A stretch of 64,000 nt of DNA from NCBI RefSeq assembly GCF_022267515.1, contig NZ_JAKFGB010000003.1, positions 192,965 to 256,964 on the forward strand. The letters run 5' to 3'. The translations under genes were made by a program, and so were the position numbers. Origin of the DNA: Rubinisphaera margarita. Its GTDB lineage: Bacteria; Planctomycetota; Planctomycetia; Planctomycetales; Planctomycetaceae. Shown here piece by piece: positions 58,663-64,000 of this stretch. The stretch's first letter is position 1, and each line of letters begins with the position of its first letter. Below the pieces are notes generated by a model. It was not told where the DNA came from, searched no databases, and was given only the letters and a program-made list of their open reading frames with translations.

Positions 58663-60135
58663 ATGCATTTGAATTTCTCGCAGCAAATGAAGATGAGCCA
58701 GCAAATGAAGCTGGCTCCGCGCATGATCCAATCCATGGAGATCCTGCAGATGTCCGTCATGGCGCTGCAGGAAAAGATCGATCAGGAGCTGGAAGAGAAC
58801 GTTGTTCTGGAGCAGATCGATTCCAAGCAGAAGGATGTTCACGACGGCGACCCCGATTCCCCAGAAGCCGGTCGCGAGATCGAACAGCGCGAGATCGTGG
58901 TCGATAACGATCACAACAACGAAGCCGACTTCGAACGTCTCCTGGAAATGTCAGCCGAGTGGCCTGAGGACAACATCACGTCCGGCGGCAAGCCCTCCTC
59001 GAACCGCATCGATGAATTCTCTGATCGCCAGCACGATCTGCTCGGCAATCTGCAGGCCAGTCCGCAGTCGCTGCAGGACTATCTGCTGGAGCAGTTCCAC
59101 TACTTCGAACTCGATACTGAAGAACGCGACTTCGGCGAGTTCCTTGTTCAGAATCTCGATGAGAACGGCCGCCTGCAGGGAACGCTGCCGGAGATCATTC
59201 AGGTTTACGGTCAGCAGGTCGATTACGCCGTGGCCGACAGGGTCCTGAACATGATTCAGCGGCTCGATCCCCCGGGCGTCGGTGCTCGAAACCTTCAGGA
59301 ATGTCTGCTCCTGCAGGTCATGGACGAGATGCCGCTTCGTGATGTCGTCGTGACTCTCATCACCGACCATTTGGAAAACATCAGCCAGAACCGTCTGCCT
59401 CTGATCGAGCGGACGACCGGGTACTCCCTCGATACGATTAAAGCGGCTCTCGAACAGATTCGAACTCTCGAACCGTTTCCGGGCCGGCGTTTCCAGTCGC
59501 ACATTTCACAGAACGTTTCTCCCGATGTGCGTGTTGAGCAGGGCGAAGACGGCAAATGGCGAGTGACGCTGATCAACGACTACACGCCCGAACTGCGGAT
59601 CTCCCGCAAGTACGTCCGCATGTTGCAGGACAATCCCGATCAGCAGACCAAAGAGTACATCCGCAAGAAGATGGAAGCCGCCAAGTGGCTGATCGAAGCC
59701 ATTGAACAGAGGCATAACACGCTTCGGAAAGTTTCGCAGGCGATCGTCGACCATCAGTCCGACTTTCTGGAGAACGGACCGGAAGCAATCGTCCCCCTGA
59801 AAATGCAGCAGATCGCCGATGACGTCGGCGTGCACGTGACAACCATCTCCCGAGCCGTTGATGGCAAATGGATGGAAACGCCGCGAGGCATCTATCCACT
59901 GCGTCGCTTCTTCGGCGGTGGCACGACCACGGCAGAAGGGGATGAAGTCGCCTGGCAGAAGATCCGCCTGAAGCTGCAGGAAGTCATCGACAACGAGGAC
60001 AAACACAACCCGCTCAGCGACGATGCCCTCGTCAAAGAAATGGCGACGCACGGCTACACACTCGCCCGACGGACGATCACCAAATACCGCAAAGCGATGA
60101 ACATCCCCTCCTCGCGGCAACGCAAAGAATACTAG
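58663..60135 (+). CDS. rpoN: RNA polymerase sigma-54 factor
   Basis: 490 aa. Region I is Gln/Met/Leu rich (NFSQQMKMSQQMKLAPRMIQ) and binds activators. An acidic region II follows (about 50-100), then the core-binding part (NLQASPQSLQDYLLEQFHYF, RLDPPGVGARNLQECLLLQV). The DNA-binding helix-turn-helix is ADDVGVHVTTISRAVDGKWM, and the RpoN box is ARRTITKYRKAMNIPSSRQR. All domains are complete. Its promoters need an AAA+ activator; a likely target, amt-glnK, is in this window. It lies 181 bases after recR. Confidence 0.97.
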   Translation: MHLNFSQQMKMSQQMKLAPRMIQSMEILQMSVMALQEKIDQELEENVVLEQIDSKQKDVHDGDPDSPEAGREIEQREIVVDNDHNNEADFERLLEMSAEWPEDNITSGGKPSSNRIDEFSDRQHDLLGNLQASPQSLQDYLLEQFHYFELDTEERDFGEFLVQNLDENGRLQGTLPEIIQVYGQQVDYAVADRVLNMIQRLDPPGVGARNLQECLLLQVMDEMPLRDVVVTLITDHLENISQNRLPLIERTTGYSLDTIKAALEQIRTLEPFPGRRFQSHISQNVSPDVRVEQGEDGKWRVTLINDYTPELRISRKYVRMLQDNPDQQTKEYIRKKMEAAKWLIEAIEQRHNTLRKVSQAIVDHQSDFLENGPEAIVPLKMQQIADDVGVHVTTISRAVDGKWMETPRGIYPLRRFFGGGTTTAEGDEVAWQKIRLKLQEVIDNEDKHNPLSDDALVKEMATHGYTLARRTITKYRKAMNIPSSRQRKEY

Positions 60136-60420
<285 letters not shown>

Positions 60421-61779
60421 CTACTCGCTTGCGATCCCCAGCGCTTCGAGGCGGCGGTAGAACTTCGCACGAGTCAACCCCAGTAGATCGGCGGCTTTGG
60501 CTTTATTGTCCTTCGCGTAGGCGAGGGCGCGTTCGATCTCCGTCCGTTCGACCGCATTGAGGCTTTCTTCCAACGGACGAAACGTTTCCTGTTGCACCGG
60601 AAGGGCGGCGTCGGCCTGCTGGCCCGAATGGAAGCCGAACGGCAGGTGTTCCAGCTTCACGATCGTCTCCTCGCAAGCCTGACAAGCTGCGTCGATGGTC
60701 TCGTGCAATTCCCGAGCTTCTCCTGGCCAGGAGTACGCCAGCAGAGCTTCCCGTACCTGACGGTCAACGCCACTCAACTGGCGCGCCCTGCCGCGATTGT
60801 TCTGTTCGACGAAGAGTTGAACCAGCAGGTCGAGATCAGCTCGTCGCTCCACGAGTGAAGGGACTTCAATCACAAAAGCAGTGAGCAGATAAAACAACGG
60901 TTCCAGAACCTGCTCCTGCTGCCGGGCCTCATCAAGGTCGTGAGCCGCGGAACTCAACAGGCGACACGTCTCCGGCCAGCGCTTCTCTCTCATTTCGAGC
61001 ACATGGCTCTGCAGATCGGTTTCCAGTTCGTCGACATGTTCAAGCAGAATCCCGGTCGGGTCCTCCGCTTCGGCAGCGAAGCCGAGACAGTCGTCGAGCA
61101 TTCGTTTGAAATCGATCCGGGAAAGCGACCGGCAGTCGAGCACGGCCAGAGGTGTAAACTGTTTCTGCTCCAGGGTCAGGATCATGCGGGCCAGCATCTT
61201 CCGTCCGGAGCCCGATGGGCCCTGCAGGTGCACGGGTACGCGACAACTTCGGGCGGCATTGATCTGCGTCGAAACGCGTTGCATCGCGGCACTTTTTGCG
61301 ACCAGCTGCATCTGCCGCTGTACACCATCGCGGCGGCTCAGTAACTGGCTCAACTCGGCATGAAACTGCTGACTGGCCGGAGCAGGCCGGCTAACGACGG
61401 TTTCCTCCGCATCGATTTGCATCGCCAGAACCGCCGAGACATGCTCATCGTCGCTCCGTAAAGCAAAGTAGAGCAGCTTCAGCGTTTGCCGTCGTCCGCG
61501 CGAATCAATGAAGTGCGTTGTCACGACCCGATCGTCTCCGGCGAACACTTCAGGCGGAGGAGCCAGGGCAGCAAGCACTCGTTCGCTGAGAGAGCCGGTT
61601 GTTTCGGTGCGATACTCACACGATTTTCCAAGCACGTCTTCAGGATGACAGCCAGTCATCGCCTCGGCTCCCTGATTGAAGAACCGGACGCGGCCGCGGG
61701 GATCAAGTGCGATCAGGGGACGAGTCGTCTGATTCATCCACGCAATCAGACCGCTGTCAGAACGAAGTCTCTTCTTCAT
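60421..61779 (-). CDS. PAS + degenerate AAA+ (sigma-54-activator-like) + Fis-type HTH regulator
   Basis: 452 aa from ATG 61779; upstream in-frame codons overlap the next gene in another frame and are rejected. A PAS domain occupies about 12-110 (LIALDPRGRVRFFNQGAEAM TGCHPEDVLGKSCEYR). The AAA+ region has Walker A GPSGSGRK (187-194). Where activators have the GAFTGA loop there is only LGFAAEAEDPTG, and Walker B (normally LFLDE) reads ILLEHVDEL. The C-terminus is a Fis-type helix-turn-helix (IERALAYAKDNKAKAADLLG LTRAKFYRRL). Without GAFTGA it should not open sigma-54 complexes, so it may act on sigma-70 promoters or as a repressor, as TyrR does. Confidence 0.85.
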   Translation of the reverse strand: MKKRLRSDSGLIAWMNQTTRPLIALDPRGRVRFFNQGAEAMTGCHPEDVLGKSCEYRTETTGSLSERVLAALAPPPEVFAGDDRVVTTHFIDSRGRRQTLKLLYFALRSDDEHVSAVLAMQIDAEETVVSRPAPASQQFHAELSQLLSRRDGVQRQMQLVAKSAAMQRVSTQINAARSCRVPVHLQGPSGSGRKMLARMILTLEQKQFTPLAVLDCRSLSRIDFKRMLDDCLGFAAEAEDPTGILLEHVDELETDLQSHVLEMREKRWPETCRLLSSAAHDLDEARQQEQVLEPLFYLLTAFVIEVPSLVERRADLDLLVQLFVEQNNRGRARQLSGVDRQVREALLAYSWPGEARELHETIDAACQACEETIVKLEHLPFGFHSGQQADAALPVQQETFRPLEESLNAVERTEIERALAYAKDNKAKAADLLGLTRAKFYRRLEALGIASE

Positions 61780-61862
61780 GTCGGGAACCCGGTGCAGGAG
61801 AGGCGGGCGAGAACCGCTCAGTCGGCTGATCGGACAGTGGCCGCCAGGTTCCCGCATCGGCT

Positions 61863-62255
61863 TCAGATAGTAGCCTCCTGACTGGTCCGCGTCATCAGCA
61901 CGAGGGCCAGTGACGCGCCGAAGACGACCCATTCGCCAATGGTCACGCTCCGCACTTCCGCAAAAGCTCCCTGATAGAGCATCAGACTGATCGCTCGAAA
62001 CAGCACCAGACAGCCGTGAATCAGTAGGCAGGCCCACAGAGCAGGGCGAGAGAACGAGGGGACGATCACGGGCATCAGAAAGAACAGCGCCATCCCCATT
62101 TCGAGACCGCCGTAGACAGTCAGAAATTCCGACCGGCCGCCGGGGCCGTTCAAACCAAGATGAACGGTTTGCGAAGCTTTTACCGGCTGAAAAGCACAAT
62201 AGAGACTCAATCCGGCGTAGAGCAGACCGACAAGAACGAGAAACCCCTTAACCAT
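61863..62255 (-). CDS. Small four-helix membrane protein
   Basis: 130 aa from ATG 62255 (TTG 62276 possible). Four hydrophobic segments can be seen: FLVLVGLLYAGLSLYCAFQP, a second in LTVYGGLEMGMALFFLMPVI, a third in ALWACLLIHGCLVLFRAISL and a fourth in GEWVVFGASLALVLM. No charged catalytic motif appears. The pattern resembles the DUF4345-like small membrane proteins, but I cannot confirm that. It ends 83 bases before the regulator gene on the same strand and may be co-transcribed with it. Confidence 0.75.
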   Translation of the reverse strand: MVKGFLVLVGLLYAGLSLYCAFQPVKASQTVHLGLNGPGGRSEFLTVYGGLEMGMALFFLMPVIVPSFSRPALWACLLIHGCLVLFRAISLMLYQGAFAEVRSVTIGEWVVFGASLALVLMTRTSQEATI

Positions 62256-62508
62256 GATGGACTCACTTTCTTCCAAGTTTTCGCCGAACCCAATGTGCTA
62301 TGTTAGGCTCCATACCGGGAAGCCACACCCGTCGATTTCAAGAGGGCGGCAACTGCGGTACCGACAGGTCGCGATTTCCCGAAACACGCCTGTCAGACAG
62401 CTTTAGGAAGCCCGCCAGGAATCCGCTTGAGACTGATTGATTTCTGCGGCTCGTCTCTTACAATGGGGCCTCGCTGGCTCCGGCTCCATTGAGAGCAACC
62501 GCGATTCA

Positions 62509-62596
<88 letters not shown>

Positions 62597-62650
62597 TCAC
62601 TCGCCTGTGCTTCCATGAATCCCCTGTAAAATAGGGGTTCCGGGCGAGTG

Positions 62651-62683
62651 TCTGATTGACACAGTTGAACTGTGTCAATCAGA
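62651..62683. repeat. 33-base perfect palindrome
   Basis: TCTGATTGACACAGTT, one central G, then AACTGTGTCAATCAGA: sixteen perfect pairs. It lies 55 bases after tRNA-Ser. No T-run follows, so it is not an ordinary terminator. Confidence 0.7.
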
Positions 62684-62753
62684 TTGCTGAGGAGGTTAGA
62701 CATCGTCGAGATTTCGGGATGGAAGAACTGCGAGTCTCCAACCGAAAAAGAAC

Positions 62754-63221
62754 TTAAATGTCCGGCTCACTGTGAGGCGTTTGAAGTACTTCCACGCGAC
62801 TGCAGTCGCTTCTTGTGTCGCTGCGACTCGTCATCATGCCGATGGTAATAGTGACGGACCATCTTACTGTTGCTGTGCCGCCGTGCGATAAAGAACAGCA
62901 CAGCACGGAGCTGGTGCAACACCGAGAGCGACCACCTTGGCTGTCAGAAGAACGTCTGGAATTGTTGGGTTCGGATTCTTGCAACCCACTTCCGGCTGGG
63001 AGAGGTTCTAGCCGTTCCGACTTCGTCGTCCGGATGTTGTTCGGGAGCCGGGCTCGGAGAATCTCATTCTCCTTCTTGAGGTAGGCCACCTGACGGACGA
63101 GTTCCTGCTGGGTAAGTGAGGTCAGCATCACGATAGCGGACCCAACGAGCGTGGCATGGCGATCGTCCTTTGAAATGGGGATCAAAGGAGCTTCCCTGCA
63201 GAGAGCGAAGAATTTTTGCAC
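62754..63221 (-). pseudogene. Transposase relic (N-terminal coiled-coil part)
   Basis: From ATG 63128 the frame reads MLTSLTQQELVRQVAYLKKE NEILRARLPNNIRT, much like the start of planctomycete integrase/transposase ORFs (a leucine-zipper-like segment followed by LP..I..T). After about 40 residues the reading becomes low-complexity Ser/Arg/Thr text that does not continue the family, consistent with a frameshift and decay. No catalytic DDE part or terminal repeats are found. It lies beside tRNA-Ser, a common insertion neighbourhood. Confidence 0.45.
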
Positions 63222-63490
63222 CCCGGACGTCAGTCGGTGCGTGCCGAGTTTATCGAGTGGAGCAGGGGACCGGGATCGGGGGGCCTGCCATGGCAGAGTG
63301 CGCTCTCAAAGATACGCGCTTCATTCGGAGAGTCTCGAAAATGCGCGTCTGGCTCGATTCCAGGCGCGGAGGGTTCGCGGCTCCGTCCTGAACAGGAGGG
63401 GTGGCAGGTGGGGAGACCGATAAGACGCAGCTTGCTTCCTACTGAGATGGGACGCATCATGGGCCGAAGCCCGTCAATGGGCAACTGCTT

Positions 63491-63528
63491 GTTGCTGCGC
63501 ATCCCGGAGATAAACCTCCGGGCCATCC
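63491..63528 (+). repeat. Dual-hairpin intergenic repeat unit R4
   Basis: GTTGC-TGC-GCA leads into CCCGGAG-ATAAAC-CTCCGGG and ends GCCATCC. It has the same order of parts as R1 and the ends of copies A and B, with different but still paired stem bases. No matching second end is seen upstream. Confidence 0.65.
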
Positions 63529-63568
63529 CGCCAACTTCCGATTTATCCTGACCCATTGATAAAGATTT

Positions 63569-63925
63569 ATGACACGCCCAGTTCCGGGAACAATTGATGT
63601 TGAAGGTCGAGAGTTTCTCTACATCGAAACCACCAGCGGTGAAGAATACTTTCAGCTTTTGAATGAAGCATTGGCATCTTGCCCAGATGTTCCGATGCCG
63701 CAGTCTGGTGGTATGATGGAGGAGAAGGCCCACGTCACTCTGGAAGATGGCTCATCACTGTTGGCGGTCTCATACAAAGGTGACATACCGGGTTGGAGAC
63801 GCAAGCTGACAGCTTTTTGCGAGTCTACGGGTCGCAAGTGCGGCGTGGCTTCGAACCATAGGATCACGCTCTCTGATGGCACAGAGATTGACCTTTCCAG
63901 CAGTGAAGTTAGGTTTGAGCAGTAG
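63569..63925 (+). CDS. Hypothetical protein
   Basis: 118 aa from ATG 63569; the ribosome site is weak. The protein is acidic, with a predicted beta-rich second half (HVTLEDGSSLLAVSYKGDIP, then ITLSDGTEIDLSSSEVRF). I recognise no family, signal peptide or membrane helix. It lies directly after repeat unit R4 and the transposase relic, so it may be accessory DNA. Composition looks slightly less GC-rich than the rest of the window. Confidence 0.55.
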   Translation: MTRPVPGTIDVEGREFLYIETTSGEEYFQLLNEALASCPDVPMPQSGGMMEEKAHVTLEDGSSLLAVSYKGDIPGWRRKLTAFCESTGRKCGVASNHRITLSDGTEIDLSSSEVRFEQ

Positions 63926-64000
63926 CTTCCACTTCGTCATCTTCAGGCAGAATGGGGGTTGACACCGGCAATCCTATCTACTGTGCCCCCGGCATCGCTC

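Noticed and set aside
61780..62199. N-terminal extension of the degenerate activator protein
   Set aside because: The extra 140 codons run through the four-helix membrane protein gene in another frame and read as Ser/Arg-rich noise. The PAS domain starts right after ATG 61779.
63151..63560. Several short + strand frames after the transposase relic
   Set aside because: They are Arg/Ser/Gly-rich, overlap each other in two frames, lack ribosome sites and run into repeat unit R4.

Overview
The window looks like a chromosomal segment of a planctomycete (Planctomycetota, probably order Planctomycetales). This is an inference from gene content: two DUF1549/DUF1553 proteins, one of them paired with a DUF1501 protein, a DUF1559 prepilin-like protein with its C-terminal H...DG motif, a large secreted FAD oxidoreductase, an ECF sigma factor coupled to an anti-sigma-like membrane protein, and moderately GC-rich DNA. 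No plasmid, prophage or CRISPR locus is visible.

Layout. 1-13.7 kb: a type II secretion / type IV pilus-like cluster on the + strand, in the canonical order F-G-G'-H-I-J-K, ending in a giant (about 1779 aa) GspK-like protein. 14.1-16.8 kb: a DUF1559 prepilin, a DUF58 protein and a small unknown protein. 16.8-26.3 kb (- strand): D-Ala-D-Ala ligase behind a membrane-anchored Ser/Thr kinase, a secreted FAD oxidoreductase, a secreted unknown protein and a zinc-ribbon/TM/helical-repeat protein. 26.6-29.1 kb: an arsenosugar-type ArsM with a GAF partner and a second methyltransferase. 29.5-33.3 kb: a sigma-54 type promoter, ammonium transporter, PII protein and di-haem peroxidase. 33.3-34.7 kb: an unknown gene flanked by two direct copies of a ~190-bp element with terminal inverted repeats. 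34.7-40.4 kb: argJ, divergent from an ispA-dxs-nitrilase-NYN run. 40.5-46.5 kb: PP2C phosphatase, a secreted NTF2-like protein, a small basic protein, an MlaE-F-D lipid-transport operon and a 54-aa membrane protein. 46.8-52.7 kb: an ECF sigma factor with an anti-sigma-like/DUF1549/DUF1553 fusion, then a DUF1549/DUF1553-DUF1501 operon. 53.7-60.1 kb: DUF309, an OleA/FabH-like synthase, dnaX-ybaB-recR and rpoN. 60.1-64 kb: a repeat-rich gap, a degenerate sigma-54-activator-like protein, a small membrane protein, tRNA-Ser(CGA), a transposase relic and an unknown 118-aa protein.

Genes that plausibly work together: the pseudopilin cluster builds an export or pilus fibre. rpoN could drive amt-glnK from the GG-N10-GC promoter upstream of amt. 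MlaEFD would move phospholipid between membranes. dnaX-ybaB-recR links replication and repair. The most notable single observation is a run of ten A residues inside dnaX, placed so that slippage in either direction hits a stop codon within four codons. This is the arrangement expected for making a short gamma-like form beside full-length tau.
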